Positions 11,542 to 22,149 of a stretch of DNA of 64,000 bases are shown piece by piece (positions within the stretch are counted from its first letter, which is position 1; the number at the start of each line of letters is the position of its first letter). The notes below the pieces were generated by a model that did not search any database, was not told the origin of the DNA, and saw only the letters and a program-made list of their open reading frames with translations. A program made the translations under genes and the position numbers. Source of the DNA: Pseudofabraea citricarpa (Eukaryota > Ascomycota > Leotiomycetes > Helotiales > Dermateaceae); assembly GCA_029641185.1 (NCBI GenBank), contig JAPWGK010000002.1, forward strand, positions 2,046,001-2,110,000, given 5' to 3'.

Positions 11542-12607
11542 GATAAGGGCTTCTTGGGAACTCGACTGAGTCCCGTCGGTATTGATCTGGCACTAGAAAC
11601 TGGGAAGATGATAGCCGCGGTATTCCGCGGTGGGGGAGAGCTCGGGAGCTTCGAAAGGTACGACGGTACTTAGCAAGGTGTACTAAATAGATGATGTTCC
11701 GAGGAACCAGATGCAGATGGGCAACAATAGATAGATGGCTTGGAATGGGGAAGAGAAGAACGGGACTCGGGCGACTTCTTAAGGAGGAGAGGAGCAGAGA
11801 ACAGGTGAAACCCAATTCAGCCTTTTGTCACCCAAGCTCCAGGAATATTTCTCGACCTCTCCCCGCTTCTCGGAGTCTCAGACACGAAGCGACACGAACC
11901 AAGCCAACACCAACCGGCGCATCACTTTCCGTAGGCGAATCCATTGGTTCAGCGTGCACGGTCGCTTCTGCAACCAGCAGCATATTCCCATCACGTGCAC
12001 CTTAGAGTTCAGTCTACTGTATCTGCCGACTGCACGAGATGGAACGTGCTCGCTCTGAGCAAAAAAATCTTAACTTGATAAATCTGCATGCTACCGCCCA
12101 AGTCCTGTGTGATCCTCGTGGTTTGGTAATACTCATAAACTCACAATGCCCTTCCCTTATCGTGCCTGTATCGAGACCCGGCCCTATATATCGCTACCGA
12201 AAGACCAACTCCACACACTCCACAATTCCCAATGAGATATAACGCCGACGTCGGACAGAAGAAAAGAAAAGCAGAGTCATAAAGTGTCATTAGGGTATAT
12301 CCCGTAAATCGGGCAATGGAAAGGAGCAGAAACAAAAATCCATCAGACGCCGTGTTCATGTTTATAGCCCAAAGGGAAGCGACCGACCGTCCGTCGATAA
12401 TGAGAAACCCAAGTAAAAAACAGTCGTGACAAATTAGACTAGATGAACCATTCCGTTCAATCAATGGGTTCGTTAAACACCCCGGCCGACCATTATCCAA
12501 CTCCTTGTATTGCTGTCTCCTTGCGCCAACGCTAATTCATGTCCTCCAAACCATGTGGTAATAGTGAGTCTGGATCCAATTGTTTTGCTTCCCCAAGAGT
12601 TTCTGAC
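11542..12607. other. Intergenic region upstream of IDP1
   Basis: This holds the IDP1 promoter and the 3' flank of the neighbouring C2H2 gene. An ATCACGTGCAC E-box-like site occurs at about 11990. Short open frames on both strands look non-coding. Confidence 0.4.
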
Positions 12608-13982
12608 TTATTGTTGAAAGTTCGAGTAGGGAGGATAATCATAGTTGGCCCAGCTGTTGCCCGACTCGTTAAGCGACGCAGAGGTACCAGGCACGCCTCG
12701 TGGGCAAACAGTGCACTTGATCCAATCTTGACCATGAAGCACCCAGCCATTATCATCGCAAGTTGGACAGTTCGGGTAGTATGTGGTGGCCGATCCAGCG
12801 CTGGTATTTTGTGCATCCAGTTCGGCCTCATCGTCCAGCTCGTGATCGAGATCCTGCTCAGTCTTCTCAACTGGTTCTGTGTCAAACTCTTGAGTGCTTT
12901 GACCAGCCATTTGTCGTCGAACGGCGGCACGATCTGGCTCGCACTGAACGTTGCAACCCATGCATGTAAAGCCGTCGACTGCAATCTTCACCTTTTCAAG
13001 GCACTTAGTGCATCTCCACCACAAGCTGTCATTCTTCCTTTCTGCCCACCACTCCTGGCGGGCCTCGCTGTCTGGGAAGCGTTTGCCAGGAAGATCCTCC
13101 TTGTGATACTCTCTGATATGATCCCTATAATGATCTTTTCGACCAAAAGGTCTCTTGGATCTTGCACACTTTCTGTAGCAACAATGGAACTGCTCTCGCT
13201 CTTCAGTGGCAGCATGTGAACCGGCGTAATGACGGCCTAGATCTGCAGATCTCTTGAACTTTTTTTTCTTGTCTGCGCAGTCTGGGTGCTGGCAATAATA
13301 GTGACCGCTAGAGCTCCTAGAATCTCTATGGCTTGAATTAGCAACTACTCTACCCTTAGAAGATCCGAGCTTACTTTGAAGGTTCGAGATATACTACCGA
13401 TGGACAAGTACGAGATGGTGCTATATTTGGACACAGCTCTAGGTGGGGAAACTTCTTGTCTGCAAACTTGAACTGATAATTTTTCCATATGTTGGGATCT
13501 TGTGGCCAGCTAAGACTCTGGAGATTTGCCTGAGCGGTTGAAATTTGCACTTCGTCGGAAGGATAATGATGGGATTGATGTACAGTTGGGATTTGTGAAA
13601 AGTGAGACTGGGGTTGATCATTGTATCGAGGGAGAGCGAGATATCCTTGTTGGCTGTAACCACCTTCAGCCGAGAGGTTATATTGAAAATCATCGTATAC
13701 CCCACTGTATGGAACAACCGGGTCAGGTGAGGGATGGGGAGCTTGCGCCTGTGAGTTGCTGCTCTGGCTACTGTATCCAGAATAACCTCTTATCATCATA
13801 GTAGCGCCAGGTGGTCGAGTGCCTCGAGCATAGCTCATATCTGGTTCTGGAGCTGCTGGCAATGCATTGATTTGTGGGGTACCTTGAGTGTTGCTTATCC
13901 CCGATAATTCATCTCCATTCGGTGCCGTAGAATAGGCAGCTTCCCAGGGGCCCCCAGTCAAGTGATAGTGGTTGTACTCCAT
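12608..13982 (-). CDS. C2H2 zinc-finger protein, probable transcription factor
   Basis: Exons 13982-13375 and 13325-12608, split by a 49-bp intron with a GCTAATTC branch site, give 441 residues. The N-terminal half is Gln, Ser, Pro and Tyr rich and probably disordered, with YSGYSSQSSNSQAQ-type stretches. After the intron come two adjacent fingers: YYCQHPDC..FKRSADLGRHYAGSH and FHCCYRKC..FGRKDHYRDHIREYH. A Cys-rich segment follows (WWRCTKCLEKV..FTCMGCNVQC), then an acidic linker and a final Cys-rich element (CPTCDDNGW..CTVCPRG). The paired fingers resemble fungal C2H2 regulators that bind DNA. The target is unknown. The intron position and the continuous conserved frame across it support the model well. 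Confidence 0.82.
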
Positions 13983-16163
13983 CAGACTTTGTTATGAGTA
14001 AGTGTTGTGCAGATAATTCAGGCTTCTTGCAATATGTAACAGTGGTATCAAACCTAAATTCATATTTAGAATAGTGACTACTGAGACTTTGATGCAAACT
14101 TACAAAGCGTACAGCAATAAAACAGGAGGCAAACTAGTAACTTAGAAGGAGTGATAAGAAAGGAAGAATGAACTACCCGTGCTTGTAGAGATCATCAGTC
14201 GAATGTTAATACTTGAGATGGGATCCCCCAGGCTTTGTATAACGTCTCACGTCCATATGAATACAGGGCAGCCATTCATAATCGAGGGTAAGTGGGCCAA
14301 TACATGGATGAGCATTTAATGCCGTGCATTACATATGCATTACGACCGCCCGCTCATGAATCAAATCCATTACAAGTAAATGATATGTCAACACGTAGAT
14401 GGCCTAGATACCAATCGTAACATCGTTGCAGCTCTACAAGCCCTACTTCGCCTGAGGCTATGAGTGCTCCTGCGGACTTGAGAAGCGAATCATAGCTAAC
14501 AGCTTTGGCAGGTTAATGTTATTAAGCCTAGCTTATTTCGATCACCGAAGACTCAACATTTCCGAATACTCCTGAATGGACAGAGGGAGCAAGGCAGCAT
14601 TAAAGGCACCTTGGTTTGGGCAGTTCGCATGGCAGGCCTACAAAATCGACCATAGATGCTGCATGGTAACAGATATTGGCCGGAGTCTATTTGCCTGATG
14701 TCCAAAACAGCCTTGTTTGAGGCGAGCGGCGGCTCTTTCTCGAGTATCCGAGTCAATTTTTCAACGCCCAGGCAGACAGGTAGGCTGAGTTTCCTTGTGT
14801 GTCGGTGACGAGTAGCCAGCCAACCGATTTCCACTCACCTGCACCACAAGGCTCTGGTACTTGGGGCACATCTTGCCCTTCGCCTTCGCCCTGAATGCGG
14901 AGGGCTCGACAAGGGCGGAGAAGGGCGAAGAAGGGCGGCGGATCGATGTTTATCGAGCACAATAAGTTGTCCATGACTGATTCCGGTGGTAACACATCTC
15001 TTTTTCATTGCCTAGGTTCTTCACCGAGCCGTGCCCGCAGGATTTGAAACCGTCCAGTCCCTCTTTGTGGCAGCAGATAATTGGCAGGCACAAGCCTTCC
15101 ATCAAGAATTGAGAAGGGCGAGGCTGTGAAGGCAGCTGGAGTGGAGAAAGGCTGTTGTTGCCTTTTAGGGTGCCCTGCGCCGCTTTAGCCTTTCCATTTG
15201 AGAACAAATGAGGCTGCCATAGTGAGGCATTTTCGGATGTGCTGGTTAGGTAAGGATGACTTCGCCGTCGCATTCAATCGCAGTCAGTCGCAATAAGCCG
15301 CACTGCCTCATACAACCATCGCTGTGCTCTACCGCGACTGTTTTCCTTTTGCAAAGTACATACGAGGCATGCAGCAGCATGCAAGCACTAGTCGGCGAGA
15401 AATGTGTGAGATGGCAGCGGACCATTGCGCCAGTCTCAAGACCTAGGATTGTTTCGTTAGCATAGCCAAACAATAGAGAAAGTCGCGGTGGGATGTGCAT
15501 TTGGGGCATCATTGCGGCTCAAGTCGACCCAATCAACATGTCGTCCAAAGCGGCCATGGTCCGCATTATACAGGCAACGACGTAAGCGTAGACAAGAGCA
15601 TGCGCCCTCGAGCGTAGAGACTCACCAGGCTCAACCTTGACCGAGGCAAACAAAACGTGCATGTAAGAAGTTCATCAGTAAAGAGATGGAGGTTTTGAAG
15701 CGAGGGCGATTTTGGACATGTCTTATATGAGGCAGCTTTCCGCGTGGGCCCATATTCCGTTCATGAATCCGATGCATTTGAAAGTTGGGCAGCAATGCAT
15801 GCTGCAAGCCTCGTGCATAACACACAGATCCGAGCTCCTCAGCGCCAAAGAGACAACTGTATTCGTGATTTTCCATGGTTGTTGTCGAGCGGTACTCGCC
15901 TTACCCGGCATAGGACTTTCATTGGGCCACATACTATGTGACAAGTCGAATCTAGGCCTCAAACGATAACCTACTTGTAAGTAGCACTTCGGGAAGGGAA
16001 TTGAATAGTCGTAGAACTTCAGAACACAGACATGCGTTCATCACGATCAATAATCTTATCAGCTAATTAGAACAGCTCAAATGTGTGAGCCAACCTGACA
16101 AAAGGGTGTGCCATGCATGATCATGTCACCCAACATTCGAATTCCCGTACGCCATCCCATAAC
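13983..16163. other. Long intergenic region, no convincing gene
   Basis: About 2.2 kb between the start of the C2H2 gene and the end of NOT3. Open frames on both strands are short and lack conserved texture. A purine/pyrimidine patch at 14870-14945 has GCCCTTCGCC on the left and GGGCGAAGAAGGGCGG on the right, which could fold into an imperfect hairpin. A regulatory leader or non-coding RNA cannot be excluded. Confidence 0.4.
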
Positions 16164-18490
16164 TCATACATCATCCTCTAAAAACTTATAGGCAAACTTG
16201 AAATCTGCCTTTCTTCGGTTCATCCTAGGAGAAAGAGTAAGCATTTTGCTGGCATGTAACTGTTTTCGTACACTGAATCTATAGGCGGGGGAAGCCTCTA
16301 CGAAAAATGGTCATGACACAAGGAACTACTTGGTCAAGTGCGAAGGCTGAATGATCGTCTTGGGGATTTTGCACGTTGTATGAGAGAGTAAAGAAAAACA
16401 AGTAACAGATGGAAAGCAACAGACGGAAAGTAGACAAAACAACAATGTAGGAAAAATCAATAGACGAAAAAAACTAACCATGTGCTCTCATAGTCAAAGA
16501 AGCGATAAGTCCCTTGCTCGTACTCCTCAGTAATTGTCTTGGGCTCTTCATGTCGTTGAAACCACGTCTGGTACTGCTTATGAAAGCGCCAACTCTGGTC
16601 TTTCAGTGCTTTCGCCGCAAGATACTGTTGGTATGTCTGTTGCTTGTAGTAGAATATGTAGAACAGCGTGTCTGGCTCGATACGGGAGTAGAACCGAGGA
16701 TCGTCAAAAATCGCAGGCACTTCCTGTGGGTAGTGTGCCGGTGTCGTGTACCGATTCTCAGGCTTATAGCTTTTCGGGGGTTCCAAATCGGAAGCACTTG
16801 GACAACTGAGTCGAGATTGAGCAAGCATGCGCTGTGACTGTGGTGACGGTGCAGATGAGACACGTTGTTGTGTTGTCTCAAACGATTGAAGCAAGTCTTG
16901 TAGGCCAGCTGGGAGGTGATATATTGACTCATCCTCTTCAACATGCTCAATCTGAGTACCATTTGACACTCCATTTGCTTGTCGGAGTGCTGCTAAAAAT
17001 ACTTAGCATCTCAAAGAAAAATCCATTTGAAAGATTTGACAAACCTTGTGACCCTTGGGGCAGACCTTGTTGTCCTGAAGGCACACGTGAATTTCCAGGT
17101 CTAGCACTGTCTGCGGGTGTTTGTGGTACACTAGTACCACTCGGACCAGCACTTGAATGACTTAGTGCTGGAGATTTAGTCTGACTGCTTGATAACCCAT
17201 CACCTGTATTCACAGATGCTGGTAAACTAGATTTAGTAACTGGAGTTTGTGAAGCGCTTGCAGGTTGAGAATGTAAAGTACTTGGAGATGCTGTAGCACT
17301 TGTTCTTCTCGTAGAATGTGACGGTAACGGCGGATGACTTCCGTTGGTGATTGTATTTAAAAGAGCTTCTGGTGGTGGTGGTAAAGGGGCAATTCCTATA
17401 TTTGCCTTATCACTTGCTGCAGCTGCTGCCGCCGCTGATGCATATTTCAGTGTCTCTCCAGGTGCACGTGTAGGTACGGCTGCTGGCTTCATGTGAGAAG
17501 TGCTACCTGTCGATACATTTGTTATTGGTGTGTGCAGCGTTGCAAGTGCCGGTAGAGGGCTCTTCATCTGTGTTGACGGCCGTCTTGCAGCAGCAAATGG
17601 AGGCTCAGAATTTGACGCTGCTTTAGCTTTCCCACTCGGTATACTATTTGACCGTGTATCTGGATCTGGAGTATCTTCCTGTATCGACTGTGTATCTTGC
17701 GACGAGACTCTGTCATTGTCGTTGTTCATTCCGTATGCATCCTCTTCCTCTTGAAGGTTGAGATCATCGTACATCTCATCGTCCTCCATGAAGTCGTCAT
17801 TCATTCCGTCCGATATGTAGTACTTGATGGTTTCTTCCAATTCGGTGACCTGCTCAGATTCGACACCACCATTTTCCAACGAGCGTTTGATAAGCTCCAA
17901 TTTCCCTTGATGCCACTTATGACGTTCTATTATCCGCTCAATTTCTGCCATCCGCTCAGCCTTGGCAGTATTTGCTTTTCCCTTTTTCATCGTGGCCTGT
18001 ATCGATTCGGCCTCGGCCTCAAGAGCCTCTTTCTGGCGTTCTAGCTCATCAACACTGTTTGTGAGGAAATTGTCCGCTTCAATCTTGGCTCGTTCTTTAG
18101 GGTCCATCTTCCCCTGTGATAATAACCCTTCTTTCGAATATGCCTTGGTTTTCATAGCCTTCTCAACCGCCTTGAATTTCTCCATTTGCTGTTTCTGAAT
18201 TAGCCTATATTATACTATGCTCCCACCAGACGTACAGTTTCGATCAGTTTTCGATGGTCCAGTAGCGGACTTTTGTCCTTGATGTCGTTGCTCGCGGCCC
18301 ATGTCTTGATCTGATCGCGAAGCCTCTGCAGCTTCTTGATCTCTCGTTTTAGGTTGTCTTCAAGCTTCTCTTTCTGCGCCGCGTTTGTAGATTGCTCGAT
18401 CTTCTCGTAGATGGATTCGAACTCGGCAACTCCCTCCGAGACCTTCTTAAAGCACTTGTCAACTTCTTGCTGGAGTTTACGAGCAGCCAT
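16164..18490 (-). CDS. NOT3: CCR4-NOT complex subunit Not3/Not5
   Basis: Exons 18490-18236, 18194-17045, 16992-16479 and 16224-16164 give 659 residues. The N-terminal Not3 coiled-coil domain (about 1-230) begins [19 protein letters not shown] and continues across the first intron into [25 protein letters not shown] long Ser/Pro/Ala-rich linker follows. The C-terminal NOT box (about 500-659) includes [22 protein letters not shown] and [12 protein letters not shown]. The last 20 residues ([19 protein letters not shown]) come from a tiny exon behind an unusually long 254-bp intron and are easily missed. The protein is a scaffold subunit of the deadenylase complex acting in mRNA decay and transcription. 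The first intron is only 41 bp. Confidence 0.95.
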
Positions 18491-19093
18491 TTTGAGCAGA
18501 TTGGATGGGATGAATGTGCGGTTGGTTTTGGGTTTAGCAAAGTGATGTCGTGTTCACAGATCTGGGTTCTGTGGCGGCGGGCTGACCCATGTGATGAGGA
18601 TGTATTTTGTATGCGCGATGCGTTACCAGACGGTAGTGTCAGGAGACGGTAGACGATGGAGGTTCAAGGTAGGATCACGGTCGTGTGGTGGGTTAGTGAA
18701 GGTAGTCGGCGTTTGCTTTGCGCGGAAGCTTCCCTGTGGTTCTCGATTGAAGTCGTACTAGCCTCGCTTCGTCCAGCCTTGGCTCCATGCACGGCTAAAC
18801 CTTGCCGTCTGCAAAATACGGGGAAATCAACGTCGCACATCGCAGTGAATAGCTTAGAATCACCATCTTATGCCAGCAATTTACTACTTGCAGCCAGCCT
18901 CTGTAAATCTAGCTCCAAGAATACGCTCAAGTGGAAATCATCCCTAGGATATTTTCTATTCTTCAACTCAACATAGCAAGCATTCGGCCCAAGTCACGCC
19001 CTGTGCTCAATATACCAAGTAAAGTGTCAGCTTTAACACAAAGAATCTTTCAAAGCCGAAGCTCAAGCTAGAACTTTTAATCACTTTTACAAT
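18491..19093. other. Divergent intergenic region between NOT3 and DTD1
   Basis: This holds both promoters. No repeat or RNA gene is visible, and open frames are short. Confidence 0.4.
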
Positions 19094-19787
19094 ATGAAAG
19101 GCGAGTTGAATAGCTTTTGTTATGGTGGGTGTCATGCCATCGCTAATCACCAAGCCAGCCATTCTCCAGCGAGTGCTTTCTGCCTCAGTAACCGTCGACA
19201 AGCAGCTGGTTTCGTCAATTGGGAAAGGCGTTCTTGTCTTTGCGGCTGTAGCCCCGGGTGATACAGAAAAGGACGTGGAGAGTTTAGCAAATAAAGTATT
19301 AAAGATGCGCTTGTGGGACGATGAGTCTGGTGGTCGGGTACGAGAAAATGCATCCGTTTATATTCGGCGCTGAAAGACGTAGTAGTAAGCTAACCTTTGT
19401 TTTAGTGGAAGCTAAATGTCCAAGATATTAGCGGAGAAGTCCTTTGCGGTATGTTAAGGATAAGGCCCGCTTAAGCTTATTTCTAATTATAACAGTCTCT
19501 CAGTTTACACTGCTAGCTTCAACTAAGAAAGGGACGAAACCAGACTTTCATGGAGCGATGGGAGGCGACGAGGCTCGGGTACTTTACCAACACTTCGTTT
19601 CAAAAGTTCAACAAGGCTATGCGCCAGACAGGGTTAAGGATGGAGTATTTCAAGCCATGATGGAAGTTGCACTTGTAAATGATGGTCCAGTAAGTATTTT
19701 GGTGGGTTTATCATGTGCTCATATACTAACTCTATGGTCTAGGTCACGCTTGAAGTAACGACAGGAGTAAATGCTCAAAAGTCGTGA
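19094..19787 (+). CDS. DTD1: D-aminoacyl-tRNA deacylase (DTD)
   Basis: Five exons, 19094-19100, 19159-19337, 19406-19448, 19496-19689 and 19743-19787, give 155 residues. It removes D-amino acids from mischarged tRNA. Family blocks are present: MKAILQRVLSASVTVD, SQFTLLAS (the catalytic SQ-containing motif) and VNDGPVTLEVTT (the GP motif region). The first exon has only seven bases, and its intron begins with GC instead of GT (AAAG|GCGAGT); this is chosen because it restores the conserved Met-Lys-Ala N terminus. The alternative, an unspliced start at 19122, would give a non-conserved 13-residue extension. The other introns are 47-68 bp with standard signals. Confidence 0.88.
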
Positions 19788-20271
19788 AATGATAGGCATT
19801 GGGCCATGAGTCTAGAAATTAGAGAAAGGACTTTAAACAAGAGAATACTGTTAAAATTAGATAGAGTAGAAATGTGTAATAGCCCATAGAGCAATATCCT
19901 AATAGGCATAGAGGTCACCCTTCCTGGGCCTTCCGTCTTAGAAAACTTTGAGGATTTTGTTTCTCTATAGCATGTGTCTAACAAGCCAAAGGTCTTCATA
20001 CTTCCATAAACAGTTAAAGCACTTCCCAAACCACTAAGGTTACCGCAAAATCCAATCGCTCAAGCTCATCTTAGCCACGTGACCAGAACAGCTTGCTTCA
20101 TGTTTGCTTCAAGAGCAAATAGCCCCACCATAGAATCTTCTAGGGAATTCATTCAGCCTTGCGCTCCACTAAGTCCACGTCCAAACATCCTCCCTTCGAC
20201 CACCACCGACGACCATTAAGGTTCCCAATCCGCAACGCAACCGTCAAATCCGATAGTCAATCCCCGTAACC
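19788..20271. other. Promoter region of the cyclophilin-40 gene
   Basis: This contains a CCACGTGACC E-box-like site at about 20075 and a heat-shock-element-like stretch at 20133. The last 80 bases before the start codon are C/A-rich, as in fungal leaders. Confidence 0.4.
20133..20150. promoter_or_regulatory. Possible heat-shock element (imperfect)
   Basis: The sequence GAATCTTC gives two properly spaced inverted nGAAn units, followed by GAATTC displaced by two bases. Cyclophilin-40 genes are commonly Hsf1 targets, so the site fits its neighbour, but the gap makes it a weak call. Confidence 0.3.
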
Positions 20272-21443
20272 ATGGCCGCGGAGACCAAAGCAGAGCGAAG
20301 CCGCGTCTTCTTCGACATCTCCATCGGCAACAAGCCCGCAGGAAGAATCACCTTCGAGCTCTACGATGACATAGTTCCCAAGACGGCAGAGAACTTCCGA
20401 TGCCTCTGCACGGGCGAGAAAGGCGTAGGCAAAGCTGGCAAGGAGCTGTCCTACAAGGGCTCCAGCTTCCACCGCGTCATCAAGCAGTTCATGATCCAGG
20501 GAGGTGACTTCACAGCCGGCAATGGAACGGGTGGGGAGAGCATCTACGGCGAGAAGTTCGCCGACGAGAACTTCGAACTCAAGCACGAGAAGCCCTTCTT
20601 GCTCTCCATGGCAAACGCCGGTCCGGGTATGTTCTGCAGTGGCGTATCTCCTGCACCCTGCGCAATGCTGAAATGTCACTAGGTACCAACGGGTCGCAAT
20701 TCTTCGTCACGACCGTCCCCACCCCGCATCTGGACAGCAAGCATGTCGTTTTCGGTGAGGTCCTGAACGGCAAGTCCCTTGTGCGCAAGATCGAGAACCT
20801 CGAGACGCAGAGCGATAAGCCAAACAAGGACGTTACCATCACCGACTGCGGTCAGCTTACGGGCGCCGAAGCTGAAGCAGCAACCCAAAAAGCCCCCGAC
20901 AGCACTGGCGACCCCTACGAAGACTTCCCCGAGGATAACTCCAACCCCGACCTGTCAGCGCAGGAGATCATCAAGATCGCAGGCGAGCTCAAGGGATTCG
21001 GCAACACGGCTTTCAAGGCTGGCAAGCTGCAGTTGGGTCTGGACAAGTACCAGAAGGGAATCCGATACCTGAATGAGGACCCAGACCTTAAGAACGAGCC
21101 GGCTACGACCAAGACGGAGCTCGATTCTCTGCGCTTCACGCTGAACTCTAACTCGGCTCTGTTGGCCAACAAGCTACAGGCCTACGACGAGGGATTGAAG
21201 TATGCGTCTGCTGCATTGGACGTCGGTGGAATTAGCAGCGCAGACAAGGCCAAGGCCCTCTACCGTAGGGCGCTAGCCGAGATTGGATTGAAGGACGAAG
21301 AAGCAGCCTTGAAAGACTTGGAAGAGGCCAACAAGCTAGTCCCAGGAGACGCCGCCATCACGAAGGAGCTGAACGCTGCGAAGAAGGCCGCCACCGAGAG
21401 AGCAAAGAAGGAAAAGGCCGCTTACAGCAAGTTCTTCTCTTAA
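20272..21443 (+). CDS. CPR6: Cyclophilin-40, peptidyl-prolyl cis-trans isomerase and Hsp90 co-chaperone
   Basis: Exons 20272-20626 and 20683-21443 give 371 residues. The cyclophilin domain spans about 1-172 and holds the catalytic signature [24 protein letters not shown] and the [23 protein letters not shown] block restored by splicing. From about residue 217 a TPR region follows ([21 protein letters not shown], then [13 protein letters not shown] and [13 protein letters not shown]), which would bind the C-terminal MEEVD of Hsp90. The length is typical for Cpr6/Cyp40. The single intron is 56 bp with a GTATGT donor. It is a cytosolic chaperone partner for kinases and receptors. Confidence 0.96.
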
Positions 21444-22149
21444 GCGGGAAACGGTCAAGGATGAAATAAACGAAGCTCTCACGGTTGCATGACGGAATCA
21501 AAACAAAAAAATTCAAAGGTGTTGAATGGGGGGGGGAAGGGAGTCTTGCCTTGATCTTCTGAGAAATGAGATGAGATACACGATCAATCTTAATGAAAGC
21601 GAGTGAGTTTCTAAGAAGTCCTCTATTCTAAAGAGCAGAGAATAAAAGGTTCATCGTACGTTCATTTATCATGAGTGACTAGAAGTGATGCTTCTAAGAA
21701 TAAAAAAAAAAAAATAAGAATAAAAAAAAGGGTCATAATTTTGAGTTTGGAATTTGGAATTCTGAATGTGAAGCCTGCGTAGCGACGCCCACGCCCTCCT
21801 CCAGCCTGCCATGCATCGCTAAATCGCAAAAGGTGGTATATGTATGTGAGAAGCAAAAGAAAGGAGCCCAACCAACCCACCAGCCAGCCAAACCAAACCA
21901 GAACCAAGCCAGTAGCATCCCCAAAATCCGCCCGGTCATAATAAGTGAGTTTAGAGAGAAAGGGAATAAAAGGATGAAAATAAATATGCCGTCCGTAGAT
22001 AATCATGACGAAGAAACCCGCCGCCGCCGCCAACCAGCCATTTATCATGCATACAGGTCATCAAACAATCCATCCACCTTTTGAAGAAAAGAAAATAGAA
22101 AGAAAAGAGTTATAGCAACTGAGATAGAGACAGAGGCTCATAGATCAGA
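21444..22149. other. Convergent intergenic region with a solitary repeat-core match
   Basis: This holds the 3' flanks of CYP40 and the RasGAP gene, with A-runs at 21706-21730. At 21484-21496 the 13 bases GTTGCATGACGGA match the core of the repeat arrays found 10-20 kb further right. No gene is seen. Confidence 0.45.

Noticed and set aside
11240..11815. 191-codon minus-strand frame
   Set aside because: It overlaps IDP1 exon 1 in another frame and runs into the promoter; no conserved features.
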